Shown piece by piece: positions 1 to 9,997 of a DNA stretch of 20,288 bases (positions within the stretch are counted from its first letter, which is position 1; each line of letters opens with the position of its first letter). The position numbers were made by a program, and so were the translations under genes. This DNA is from Carex sylvatica (taxonomy: Eukaryota > Streptophyta > Magnoliopsida > Poales > Cyperaceae): assembly GCA_964058845.1 (NCBI GenBank), contig CAXKVR010000700.1, positions 1 to 20,288 of the forward strand, read 5' to 3'. The notes under the pieces are model-generated. The model was given only the letters and a program-made list of their open reading frames with translations, was not told where the DNA came from and ran no database searches.

Positions 1-123
1 AATACCCAAAACAAATAATGAATTACGGAATCTACCCTATTTTTTATAAAAATTCGATTTATGCCCTGTCCGGTTAACCGTTAACCGGACCCTTGATTTC
101 TTTCCGCTGAATGGAGTCCCGGA
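1..123 (+). repeat. Left terminal inverted repeat of the large MULE (outer end cut by window)
   Basis: Reads AATACCCAAAACAAATAATG inward and matches the reverse complement of 9852-9974. Bases 1-90 match apart from one base at the centre of the palindrome at 68-90. There is a short divergent patch near 91-106, then near-identity through the TTCCGCTGAATGGAGTCC segment. Further, looser inverted similarity continues to about 220 through the palindrome cluster. Confidence 0.93.
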
Positions 124-220
124 TGTTTTCAAAATAACCGGTTAACCATTAACCGGACTTATATCAAATATCCGGTTAACGGTTCACCGGACTCTCGATC
201 CGGTTAATGGTGCACCGGAC
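68..220. repeat. Left subterminal cluster of CCGG-bounded palindromes (4 copies)
   Basis: Four imperfect copies of CCGGTTAACCGTTAACCGG, a 19-base odd palindrome of two CCGGTTAAC half-sites around one central base. They lie at about 68-90, 136-158, 171-191 and 199-220. The first is perfect; the others have substitutions mostly in one half (CCATT, GGTTCACC, TGGTGCACC). Six more copies lie at the right end. Their position and symmetry suggest transposase binding sites, but that is inference. Confidence 0.85.
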
Positions 221-289
221 ATAGGGTTTTTTTTGCAGCCCGTGACCCCTCGCTCGCGTTTTAAATTCGGCGTTCGTTTTCGATTTTCT

Positions 290-431
290 GCAGACGGTCG
301 GCGAGGGAGAAACAGAGAGAGCGAGAGAGAGGCAGAGAGCGACTGCTGAAGAAAAAAAAAAAGGCGGCCGAGAGAAAGGAAGAAAGAAAAGAAGAAAGGA
401 AAAAAAAAAGTGAAATTTTGAGAAAAAATCA
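290..431 (+). promoter_or_regulatory. Purine-rich probable 5' leader exon of the PMD gene
   Basis: Around 295-420 the sequence changes sharply to a GA-rich tract (runs of GAGAGAGC, GAAAGGAAGAAAG) bounded inside by the palindrome cluster and outside by AT-rich repeats. It resembles a plant 5' UTR. A possible donor, ATCAG|GTTTTT near 431, and an acceptor at TTTTGTAG (ending 1833), one base before CATGG, would make 432-1833 a long 5'-UTR intron. I see no clear TATA box. The interpretation rests on position and composition only. Confidence 0.4.
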
Positions 432-469
432 GGTTTTTTTTTTTTCAGAATATTTATTATATTGTTTTG

Positions 470-880
470 AATTATTTAGATGATTGTTTAGTTTATTTTG
501 AATTATTTGAAATATTGTTTAGATTATTTAGAATTATTTGCATTATTATTTATATTATTGAGAATATTGTTTAGATTATTTAGAATTATTTGGATTATTA
601 TTTAGATTGTTTAGAATATTGTTTAGATTATTTAGAATTATTTGCATTATTGTTTAGATTATTTAGAATATTGTTTAGATTATTTAGAATATTGTTTAGA
701 TTATTTAGAATTATTTGTATTATTATTTAGATTATTTAGAATATTGTTTAGATTATTTAGAATATTGTTTAGATTATTTAGAATTATTTGCATTCTTATT
801 TAGATTATTTAGAATATTGTTTAGATTATTTAGAATATTGTTTAAATTGTTTAGAATTTACAATATTGCTTAGATTATTT
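470..880 (+). repeat. AT-rich tandem repeat, ~21-base unit
   Basis: Imperfect tandem copies of a unit like GATTATTTAGAATATTGTTTA, with variants ending in TTATTTGCATTATT. It lies between the GA-rich leader and the PMD start codon, in what is probably a 5'-UTR intron. No coding potential. Confidence 0.85.
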
Positions 881-929
881 GTTTAGAATATTGTCGAAAT
901 AATTATAATTATTTAGAAGTAGTTTATAT

Positions 930-1770
930 TAGTTTAGAAAATTTGAAAACAATTTAGAATATTTAGAAAATTTTTAAAATAGTGGCCGAATAATTTAGAA
1001 AGTTGCAAAATATTGTAAAATAATTTAGACAAATTCCAAAATAGTTTAAAAATAATATATAATAGTTTAGGAGGTTCCAAAATAGTATAAAATAATTTAA
1101 AAATATGTAAAGTGGTGCCCGAATAATTTTGAAGTTTTTTTAATATTTTACCATAATTTAGAAAAAAATTTAAAATAATTTATAATAATTTGTAAAATAT
1201 AAAAATGGTGAAAAATAATTTAGAAAGTTCAAAAACAGTGTAGAATAATTTAGAATAGTTTAGAATAATTTGTAAAATTTTAAAATAGTAGCCGAATAAT
1301 TTAGAAAGTTGCAAAATATGCAAAATATTGTAGAATAATTTAGAAAAGTTCCAAAATAGTTTCAAAATAATGTAGAATAATTTAGAAAGGTTCCAAAATA
1401 GTGTAGAATAATTTAGGAAATTTTAAAATAGTGGCCGAATAATTTAGAAAGTTGCAAAATATTGTATAATAATTTAGAAAAAAATTAAAATGATTTAGAG
1501 TAATTTGTAAAATATTAAAATGGTAAAAAATAATTTAGAAAGTTTCAAAAGAGTGTAGAATAATTTAGAAAATTTTAAAATAGTGGCCAAATAATTTAAA
1601 AAGTTTCAAAATAGTTTAGATTAATTTAATAAAGTTCCAACACGGTATAGAAAAATTTAGAAAATTTTAAAATAGTGTTAAATAGTTTAGAAAATTACAA
1701 ATTAGTTCCGAATAGATTTACAATCAGTTTAGATAATCTAAATTGATTTAGATATAATTACAAAAATGTA
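930..1770 (+). repeat. AT-rich degenerate repeat, ~40-base unit (AATAATTTAGAAA...CAAAATAGT)
   Basis: Irregular repeats alternating AATAATTTAGAAA with GTTCCAAAATAGT or TTTTAAAATAGTG. The same word pattern, TAGAATAATTTAG and CCAAAATAGTTTAG, fills the arms of the defective MULE at 16190-16680 and, inverted, 17350-18320. The short open frame across 1180-1365 is a by-product of the low-complexity sequence. Confidence 0.8.
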
Positions 1771-1834
1771 AAACAATTTACATTAGTTTAAAATTTTTAA
1801 AAACAATGAATTAACTTTGAATTAATTTTGTAGC

Positions 1835-4800
1835 ATGGCAGACGAAATCATTGAGGAAGTAAATATGGCACGAGATAATTTTAGTGATCTGTTGTGGATA
1901 CCGCACAGCTATCACAGGGTGTGTCACGCTTCCGATGAGGTAAGCATTTACTTTTTTTTTTTGAAATATCATCTTGTTTGAATTTTTCTAAATTTTTTTT
2001 TTGTAATATAGAAAATGGAGGTTATAAACGTGAAGCACTACCGTTGTCAGACTGCATACCACGTTGCATACGCACCATTTTTGATTCGATTGGGTTTATA
2101 CCAGATCGCAGTAATGCCTCACAAAAAAATAGATGCGGCGCTAATACACGGACTTGTGGAGCGGTGGCGTCCTGAGACGCACACCTTTCATCTTCCATTT
2201 GGAGAGATGACAGGTATTAACTACAAAACTATTTCAAATAAACTACTGCTTTGTGATAATTTAGTGATAACTGAAATGAAGAAATTTATATTTTTTTATT
2301 TGATAAATTACAGTTACGTTAGAGGATGTGAGCTGCTTGTGGGGTTTGCCTATTACGGGGGTCCCAGTCACGGGGAGTACAGACGGGAGATTTGCAAAAG
2401 GTCGGCTCTTCGAATTGTTAGGGATAAAAGAGCATGAGCAGAGTGATCTTATGAAAAAACGGGGGCATGAGGGAAATGAAAGAACATTGGAGTTGACTTT
2501 TCTAAAATCTAAATTTCGTGAACGATTCAAGACGCTACCGGCAGATCGCAACGATCAAATACTGAAGTGGTAAATATTATATATATATTTATATATACAT
2601 CAATTTACTTGTGTTTTAGCTTATCAATAATTTACTAACATTGTATTGAATTTTGCTAGGTATGTCCGTGCATATATCTTGGACCTGATGTCGTCCAGTT
2701 TGTTCGTTGACAGTGGCGGGGACGGGATACCGCTGTGGTATCTCGATCTAATTGTGGATTTAGACCAGCCGGTACAGTACAATTGGGGTGGAGCAGTTCT
2801 TGCGTATCTGTATCGGCATCTATGTGTCGCTACCGACCCCGGGAGAGGATCTATGCATGGTCCGGTGATGCTTCTGCAGCACTGGTCGTGGACTCGTTTT
2901 CCAGTTCACCGGCCTGAGCCTCAAACTAAAAACTGGGAACCTGTCTGGGGCGCTCCAACACTTGACACATGCCCATCTTTTGCGTACAAATGGTGTGGTC
3001 CGCACAAGTACACTGCATCCTCCCACTTCAAGACCCAGGGTGCACGTATCCCGCGGGGCCAGTTTCAGAGTTTGACGGAGGATCGTGTAAATTGGGAGCC
3101 CTACGGAAGTGTCTACAACAAGCTTCCGACAGTGACTCAGGCGGGAAAGGTATATTTCAATCAAGTTATAATTTAGTTATATGTCACTGTACTTATAAAT
3201 TATAACTCACATTTTTACTAAATTTATCAGCCCTACTACTTGTATCGCGGTCCATTGATATTTTATTGGATCGTTGAGCATACTTATCCGGATCGCTGCA
3301 TGCGGCAATTCGGATTGTTTCAAGAGATTCCGGTGCCAGATCCACTGAATAGGCACACGCACGTGGAGTTGCACAAGTAAGGTTTACTCACTGTTATTTT
3401 TCCTATTTATGTTAGTTAATTTCGGGTATTAAGTTGTTACAAAATTATGAACAGGTTCATGTTGGGCTCAAAGAAGAACGAGTCATGGGACACAAGACAC
3501 GTGACATATGTTCAGTTGGCTACTGCATATGAGGCGCAAGTAATTAGAGAAGGTCGCTCGTTTGACCAAAATGACCTTCCACGTTATCGCAAGTGGTACC
3601 AGAAGAGATGTATGACATCTGTTTATCTGTTTGACCAGCACGTGGAAGGAATGGATCGTACGATGCAGCTCCCCAGAGTAGAGCATGGGCCGACTGGACA
3701 CATTCCCCACGGACCACTTATCACTCGGACTGTAAATATTTTTACTTGCTATTCTCATTGGTTCAGTTATTTATAACTCATAATTGCTAAAATTGAAACT
3801 GTTTGTGTACAGGCGTTGACTGGGATTGGAGAGTTGGCGCACGGTGTCAAGATGTTCTTCACCAAGGGGTGGCGTAAGGTTGGGAAAAAATTAATGAGGA
3901 CAGGCTGGCGTCTCTGCTGTGATACAGGTTACGGTCCACGTGCGCGACAATTGATGGATGAAGCAGAGGTTCCGGAAAACTGGGAAGCAGTTCCATCGGA
4001 CGAGCCTACTCCTATTGGGGTGTACCCATATCCTGATCCGCCTAGATTCGAAGGCCCAGATCCTTTTAAGGATTGGTTATACGACGGCACCGAATGGAGA
4101 AAATACATCCACCAGGAAGCATTTGCACCGGTAAATCCTCCGTATCCAGCCGCAGACCCCGGACAGGTAATTTTGTAGCATGACTTAGACAAATTTGTTT
4201 ATAAATCACAACTTATGAAACTAACCTTCAATTGCAGATACCTCAGGATCAGGGGACGCAAGCTTGGCATCCGGAAAGTATTTTTCAGCCGCATGGACCG
4301 AGCTACGGCCTTGATCTTGGACAGGTATATACTTCGTTCAGAAGAAGTATATTAAATGAATTACATGTATTTTTTTAGGAATTAAAAATGTGTATGCGGT
4401 TGCATATCAATCAGGATCAAAGTGGACACGATCCGTCTTGGGCAGAATATCAGGCGCACGGATTTGGCACACGCACCTTTGATGATTTTTTGGATGCGCA
4501 GAATCAAGAGGATGTGGAGTACGCCCAACGACTATCTATGGATACTTTACAGCGTGAGCGTGAGGTTCAGACGACTAGCTGGCTTCTAGGAGGTCCATCT
4601 GTCGGTACTGGTGACGCAGGTGAGCTTCACTTTTTTTTTCTAACTTAGGGTGTTATAATAAAAAAGTAATGCAACATAAAATGCAGGGGCATCGACATCT
4701 CGTCCACCTGGTGGTGATGCAGGGGCATCCACATCTCATTCACTTGATGAGACTCCACGTCCATCTGAGGGTAGCCAAGAAGAAGAACCGCTAGGCAGGG

Positions 4801-4871
4801 GCCACAGGCAGCGTCATCGGAGACAGCGCTTCTCGCATGCAGATTATCCCGGTCATATTCCCGGCCGTTGA
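1835..4871 (+). CDS. Plant mobile domain (PMD, aminotransferase-like) protein carried by the MULE
   Basis: Ten exons, all with GT-AG introns and matching phases: 1835-1939, 2012-2213, 2314-2569, 2660-3149, 3231-3376, 3455-3731, 3813-4166, 4238-4324, 4379-4619, 4687-4871. Together they give 2343 nt, about 780 aa and a TGA stop. The start ATG follows a probable leader-intron acceptor. Family landmarks in order are: VERWRPETHTFHLPFGEMT followed across the splice by VTLEDV and WGLPITG (residues ~85-120), TLEDV-type PMD core, YVRAYILDL, YNWGGAVLAYLYRHL (exon 4), RQFGLFQEIPVP (exon 5), and the WD/YxxW region of exon 6. The C-terminus (exons 7-10) is proline/acid-rich and ends in an Arg/His-rich tail. 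No phosphatase or ULP1 protease domain is seen. PMD proteins occur both in transposons and as domesticated nuclear factors (MAIN/MAIL1). No inactivating change is visible. Exons 8-10 are less certain than 2-6. Confidence 0.87.
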
Positions 4872-4884
4872 TCTTATCTTTTAT

Positions 4885-5030
4885 CTATTTCATATTTTAT
4901 TGTATTATATTTTATAGTTTATTATGTGTTATTTTATTATGTTGTATTTTATTATGTTTTATTTTATTATCTTTTATGTTTTATTATATTTCATGTTTTA
5001 TTACGTCTTAGTTTTTATGTTTTACATAAC
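4885..5030. repeat. T-rich low-complexity tract in the 3' region of the PMD gene
   Basis: Repeats of TTTTATTATGT/TTTTATTATCT follow the PMD stop codon. It is probably 3' UTR plus low-complexity spacer between the convergent genes. Nothing coding was seen here on either strand. Confidence 0.6.
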
Positions 5031-5165
5031 AAACAAAAAAATAGTGTAGAAAAAAAACGTGACGACTAGATTTACAAATAATAAAAATACAGTTGCTCCT
5101 TCTTCATCATACACAATAAGAAGAAACATCTTATGTAATATAAAAAAATAAAAAAAATACAGTTG

Positions 5166-5233
5166 CTATTTCTTACCAACCGACTTCTTACCAATCGACT
5201 TCTTACCAGTAGTCTTCTTAGCATTCGGCTTCT
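5166..5233 (-). other. 15-base tandem repeat encoding a Lys-rich (S-I/V-G-K-K) tail; possible gene remnant
   Basis: Four to five 15-base units (TTCTTACCAATCGAC on the + strand). Read on the - strand in one frame they give GKKSIGKKSVGKK followed by TAG (5168-5166). An in-frame TAG lies upstream near 5235, so the frame is short. It lies ~250 bases downstream of the transposase stop. It could be a decayed C-terminal exon or an unused 3' segment; no gene was assigned. The spacer 5234-5482 shows no other supported coding sequence. Confidence 0.35.
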
Positions 5234-5482
5234 AATTAGTGGCAACCGATGATGTGCTCGCCTCAAAAGAAGTATTTCCTTACAGTGACATTTGGCATTT
5301 TCAGTACCTCTTTTGCTATTTTTCATCATGTTCAACAACAAAATCAAACATAGACTAATCGTACAGTAAACATAGAATAATTGTGTTACAAAACAGTACA
5401 GTACACAAAATCAAACATAAAGTAAAACAACATAACACTATTTATGTTACAATACAGTTAAAACATAAAATAATTTGCACGT

Positions 5483-8481
5483 TTATCCTTTACGATGCAA
5501 ATTAAGACGAAATCCAAAGATGGACAGCCCAGATGCACTTCTTCTTCCTTGTTGCTCTGATCCTTCCTGCTGGTTAGCTGTACCAAATGGCCCTGTTTGC
5601 GACTGGTTAGCTGTACTAGATGGCCTTGTTGAAGATGTGCTTCTCCTTCCTGCTTCAGATGTGGCGCTCCTTCCTGTTTCAAATATGCTCCTCCTACCTG
5701 CGTCAGATGTGCTCATCCTTCGTGCTTCAGATGGCCCTGTTTGAGATCTGCTGTAAGATCCCCTTCCTGACCTTCTCGACGACGATGATCCGGCCTCTGC
5801 CTGTCTTGCTGCCTCCTCTACATTACAAGTACAACATGTATTAAATTTTGAATTTATCTTGGACAGATATTTCTAATTAGCTGATTAATTGTACCTGCTG
5901 CATTCCGATCAATTGTCTCCCGATGAGCCTGATGTCCGAGCCTTCGACCCTGCATTCTGTCCATTTCCATCGGTATGCGGTTGTGCCGTCTCCTTCCTTT
6001 TTTGATCAATCTGCTCTCAGGTTTAATTTTGGGGCCGTTGTATTCTGGCCATTCATTTTGGTTGCCTTTAGGTTCGAAATATGCACTCCATGTTTGTTCC
6101 AGTATTGACGAACTGTACAAGGGGCTGACGTATAAATTTTCATCATATTTCATTTCTCGGACCACGGCCATGAAATGAGAACATGGTATACCGGTCAGTT
6201 GGGGCTTCTGACATTCACACTCAGCCTTGTTGTTATCCCTGACAACAACTCTATACCCAAAATCTCTACGGGTATACTCAAGTCTTGGCTGATTACGCCT
6301 TGCAGGAATTTTTTCACCCCTAACCATGACCTCAAAAACCCCAATGTATCTACCGTAAGGAACCACAGTCATGTTCAGAGATTTATTGATACGCTTTTGC
6401 AATAACTCACTTACCCTTTCGGACCACAACTCCCCTCGTTGAAGTCTCATTAAAGCTTTGTTCCGCCGTTCATAAAACCATCTATTTAACTTATAAAACG
6501 TGTCCTCCACGATTGCTGCAACCGGCAAGCGCCGACTAACTTTGAAAACAGCATTCAGTGACTCCGACCCATTTGTTGTCATTATTCCCCATCGGTGACC
6601 TCCGTCCATTGCTTGATATAGTTTATCCGGACATGGTAGCTCGTCTTCATCGTTAGGATCCCTCTTACCCACCTTGTTAAGATAATCGATAGCCTCTGGA
6701 CAACCAACTTCGAAGTCTTCAAACATCTCTGTCAACCTCCTAGGTTTGCATTTGTTTACTCCAATTTTGAACCTATCACTGACATCTCTGTTTCGTCCCA
6801 CGTGCTTGAAGAGGTTCTCGGCAACATGTTGAGAACAATACCGGTGGACACATTGGTCGGTAGACTCATCCCATCCGAGAAGTGAACTCTGGAACACGGA
6901 TTTAATTCCTAAATGTCTATCCGAGATGACACAAAAAAATCGATTATCTCCAATTACTTCCAATCGCAACCATCTCATAAAAAATCCCCAGTTTTCTGCA
7001 CTTTCTTTCTCCACAATTGCAAAAGCCAATGGAAGTAATTGGTTCTCGGCATCGTACATACATGCCATTAGCAATCTACCTTGGTACCGTCCTGACATGA
7101 AACAAGCATCGATACTAATCACTGGTCTGAGGAACGGCAGCGCTGCAATACAAGGCCCATATGCCCATGCGGCTTGCTTGAAATACCTGTCAGTTTCTCC
7201 GTCAATAGGGGTCGAGGTCACACAATATTTGGTTCCTGGATTATTTCTTTGTATGGCTTCCAAAAGTGGAATAAGCAAGTTGTACGAGTTCTCCCAACTA
7301 CCAAACAGATTTGCAATAGCAAGCTCACGGCCTCGCCATAATTTGTTGTACTTAGGTGTTACATTTTTGTACTCTTTTTTCACCAAATCGCGGATATGAT
7401 TTATAGGCGCGCACACATCCTTTCTAATTGCATCATCAATTGATAGGGCAATCATCTCTGCAGTAAGCTGACGATGATCAGCACGTGTTGCCGGTACTTT
7501 GCATACATGAGGCATTGCTTGTTTGGTAATAATCCAAGATCCTGAAAGACCGTTAAGCTTCGCGGATAACTTGAATTTGCAAAAATTATCTCTGCACTTT
7601 ATAGTTAAACGTTTAGTTTCGCTTTTAGAAACCAAACATTCATAATTATTTTGGATATGAAACTCATTTATTGCTACCTTTAAAGCCGCTTTCGACTCAA
7701 ACACTTGGCCTTTGGCTAATGGATTGTCAAATGTTCTGGTTGAGCTGCTGAAAAAATCGATATCTGCAGGCCGAAAACCGGATATGTCATTGAAACTATC
7801 AACTGAATGTCTCATATCATCCCGACCAGTTATCGGGTTACGTGATTGTGACCGTCTGATTGCTCTAACGTCATTGTCGGAACCTGATGACTCATCTGAG
7901 AGCATCTCATCCCCGCTCTCCAAACTGTCATCATCAATCGCATCCACAGGTGGAACAAAATCTGGAATCGGTACTGGTCTACGAACCCGACTGGTACTGG
8001 GTCGGGATCGAGTTGTGGGTTCAGGATTCTGACTGGTGCTGGGTCGGGATCGAGTTATGGGTTCAGGGTTCCTACTCGTACTGGGTCGAGATCGAGTTTC
8101 AGGTATCTGACTGTTCATATTTGATTGGAAATTAAAACCGGTATGGTTCGGTTCCAATTCTACAAACAACTCTAGAATCGGGACCCTTTGTGGAAAAGAC
8201 GCCAAAATTCCTAAAATCATTTCGAACGATTGCTGGTTTGTTATTGGTACCAATTGATAGTCACGTTGGCCATCGGTAGACATGTTAAACCTGGCTTGAA
8301 TTTCCATATTTGCTTCACTAACGGTATACCCAATCAGTTTATAAATCTCATTTTGGAGATAATCAAAGTTATGCTCCATGGTTATAGGTAATGAGTATTT
8401 AGGTCGGGTGCTGTAAAAAACTCCGTCATCATTGTACATGATTTCTCCTCCAACAAAAATTCTCACACAGATGACGGTCAT
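5483..8481 (-). CDS. Mutator-like (MuDR-family) transposase
   Basis: Two exons: 8481-5895 (862 codons plus one base) and 5817-5483. The 77-base intron has donor CAG|GTACAA and acceptor TGTAG|AG, and joining them keeps the frame to a TAA stop, giving about 973 aa. Reading through the intron would instead stop at 5854 (875 aa). Order of parts: conserved MuDR N-terminus (1-115); RSRPSTS repeats (~130-165); acidic linker; WRKY-GCM1-type zinc finger C296/C301/H325/C327; MULE core with catalytic D458 (SIDAC), D521 (ISDRH) and E640 (NGSES), spaced 62 and 118; SWIM finger C755/C757/C767/H769; basic region; Ser/Arg-rich tail encoded by exon 2. The enzyme would cut and join the element's TIR ends in the nucleus. 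All key residues are present. A start-proximal acceptor (ending 8499) suggests a leader intron. The start choice is supported by the same ATG in the 16717 remnant. Confidence 0.94.
7957..8100 (-). repeat. 45-base tandem repeat in the transposase gene (RSRPSTS-xNPEP)
   Basis: Three imperfect 45-base copies encode RSRPSTSRNPEPIT-type 15-residue units at about residues 130-165 of the transposase. They lie between the N-terminal domain and the zinc finger and look like a disordered linker. The remnant at 16717 has RPSTG/SSTSRNP versions in the same place. Confidence 0.8.
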
Positions 8482-8720
8482 TTTTTGTTTTGATTCGTCT
8501 GAATAACAAACTACAATTTTAAAACCACACCTGGATAAAAAATAATAAACTACTATTTATAACAAATTAAATAATAAGTAACATAATTGCTAAAACTAAA
8601 TAATTTACAAATTAATAAAAAAATGACCTTTTTTTTCTTTTTTCTTTTTTATCTTCCTTTATCTTTGCCTTTAGGTTCTTCCTTTCTCTCCGTCTGAGTG
8701 TGATCGTGTGCTTCGTATCT
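8482..8720 (-). promoter_or_regulatory. Probable 5' leader of the transposase gene
   Basis: On the - strand, TTATTCAG|ACGAATC ends at 8499 and is followed by AAAACAAAAA and the ATG. The remnant of the defective element has nearly the same arrangement (TTCCAG|ACAAATC, then ATG at 16717), so the acceptor is probably real and a 5'-UTR intron is likely. The purine-rich stretch around 8640-8720 could be an upstream leader exon. Exact exon limits cannot be set from sequence alone. Confidence 0.4.
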
Positions 8721-8977
8721 GTAATTAAAAAAATAATAATTAACATAATTTCAAAAAAAATCTTAATGTCCAAAAAAGATAGATAGTTAAAAAAAAAATA
8801 TGGATAGCTAATAATTTACTGATTTATTTTTGTATGAATGATAAAGTACGAAGAATGAGTAATTTTTATGATGTTTTTAAAAAAAAAAAATGTATATGTC
8901 AAGACAAATTTAATAATTAAATTTTTAGGTATAATTTAGTGCGGTACATAACAAATGATATCATATGTAAAAATTTA

Positions 8978-9530
8978 TTCACTAAAAAAAAATATAAATT
9001 TAAGAACAAGTTAAAAAAAATTACAAGTCATTGAAATAAATTTGTCATTTTTGAAAAATATAGCTACAAAAATTAGTACAAATTAATTAAAAATTAATTC
9101 ACTAAAAAAAAATATAAATTTAAGAACAAGTTAAAAAAATTACAAGTCATTGAAATAAATTTGTCATTTTTGAAAAATATAGCTACAAAAATTAGTACAA
9201 ATTAATTAAAAATTAATTCACTAAAAAAAAATATAAATTTAAGAACAAGTTAAAAAAAATACAAGTCATTGAAATAAATTTGTCATTTTTGAAAAATATA
9301 GCTACAAAAATTAGTACAAATTAATTAAAAATTTATTCACTAAAAAAAAATACAAATTTAAGAACAAGTTAAAATAAAATACAAGTCATTGAAATAAATT
9401 TGTCATTTTTGAAAAATATAGCTACCAAAATTAGTACAAATTAATTAAAAATTTATTCACTAAAAAAATTACAAATTTAAGAACATGTTAAAAAAAAATA
9501 TACGTCATTCAAATAAATTCGATTTGTCAT
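8978..9530. repeat. Tandem array, ~120-base unit, 4-5 copies
   Basis: The word TTCACTAAAAAAA recurs at 8978, 9098, 9217, 9336 and 9456, giving a period of 119-120. Each unit continues with AATTTAAGAACAAGTTAAAA, ACAAGTCATTGAAATAAATT, TTTGAAAAATATAGCTAC and AATTAGTACAAATTAATTAA. The middle copies are nearly identical; the last is divergent. The array lies in the long leader between the transposase start codon and the right end of the MULE. There are no unique spacers, so it is not CRISPR-like. Confidence 0.95.
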
Positions 9531-9669
9531 TATTAGTTACAGAAATATTTTAAATATTAACAATTTATATAATTTCATTAATAAAAAAAAAACATACTTT
9601 TTTTTTCGTAGATAGGTAGCACGTATGAAATTTTCGGAGAGGTGCGGAGAAGTCTGATAGCTCGTCGGG

Positions 9670-9677
9670 TTATATAA
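9670..9677 (-). promoter_or_regulatory. Candidate TATA box for transposase transcription
   Basis: TTATATAA sits just inside the right palindrome cluster, oriented to start transcription leftwards into the transposase leader. MULE genes are normally driven from promoters in or next to the TIRs. The motif is self-complementary and short, so the assignment is tentative. Confidence 0.35.
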
Positions 9678-9693
9678 CCGAGCAAAACCACAA

Positions 9694-9907
9694 ACCGGTC
9701 AACCAATAACCGGATGAATGCATTCTGTCCGGTGGACCGTTAACCGGACTTGGTTCGGTTAACCATTAACCGGACATAAATCATATTTCCGGCCCACCAT
9801 TAACCGGGTATACGAGTCCGGTTAACCGTTAACCGGGTTTATTTATAAAAGTCCGGGACTCCATTCAGCGGAAAAGTATCACGAGTCCGGTTAACCGTTA
9901 ACCGGAC
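9694..9907. repeat. Right subterminal cluster of CCGG-bounded palindromes (6 copies)
   Basis: Copies at about 9694-9714, 9727-9749, 9754-9775, 9788-9808, 9816-9837 and 9885-9907. The one at 9885-9907 lies in the TIR and mirrors the copy at 68-90. The others show substitutions within one half-site (GGTGGACC, GGCCCACC, GGTCAACC). The cluster is denser than the one at the left end, so the two subterminal regions are not simple mirror images. Confidence 0.85.
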
Positions 9908-9988
9908 AGGGCATAAATCGAATTTTTATAAAAAATAGGGTAGATTCCGTAATTCATTATTTGTTTTGGGTATTTATAAAAATTTCGG
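9852..9988 (-). repeat. Right terminal inverted repeat of the large MULE
   Basis: Inverted copy of the left end. Read inward it begins CCGAAATTTTTATAAATACC. The CCGAAATTTTTA start is shared with the MITE at 14651-14950, where a target duplication fixes the terminus, so I place the element end at 9988. The adjoining CATACCCAT (9989-9997) is the candidate target duplication, untestable here. Confidence 0.85.
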
Positions 9989-9997
9989 CATACCCAT

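Larger units (their letters stand above)
1..9988. mobile_element. Large, apparently intact Mutator-like element (MULE) with PMD and transposase genes
   Basis: The first ~123 bases are an inverted copy of 9852-9974, so the two ends are long TIRs. The outer 90 bases match except for the central base of one palindrome. The right TIR runs on to 9988 and ends ...AAATTTCGG, so by symmetry the left TIR starts about 14 bases before the window and the whole element is about 10.0 kb. It contains a complete MULE transposase gene (- strand) and a complete PMD gene (+ strand) arranged tail to tail, with leaders starting near each TIR. Long TIRs plus a MuDR-type transposase define the superfamily. The 9-base duplication typical of MULEs would be CATACCCAT (9989-9997), but its left copy is outside the window. 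The near-identical TIRs and open genes suggest recent insertion (inference). Confidence 0.9.

Noticed and set aside
1180..1365. Open frame within the AT-rich repeats (- strand)
   Set aside because: Composed of low-complexity Phe/Leu/Tyr/Ile residues from repeat DNA; no domain and no splice or promoter context.
1835..4871. ULP1-type protease or phosphatase fusion in the accessory gene of the MULE
   Set aside because: The exons give a PMD core and a low-complexity tail; no His-Asp-Cys protease motif or phosphatase signature is visible.
6926..7399. 157-codon + strand frame opposite the transposase
   Set aside because: Shadow of the transposase coding strand; the opposite frame has the full domain set.
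8978..9530. Regular direct repeats that might suggest a CRISPR array
   Set aside because: Units are contiguous 120-base tandem copies without unique spacers, inside a plant MULE.
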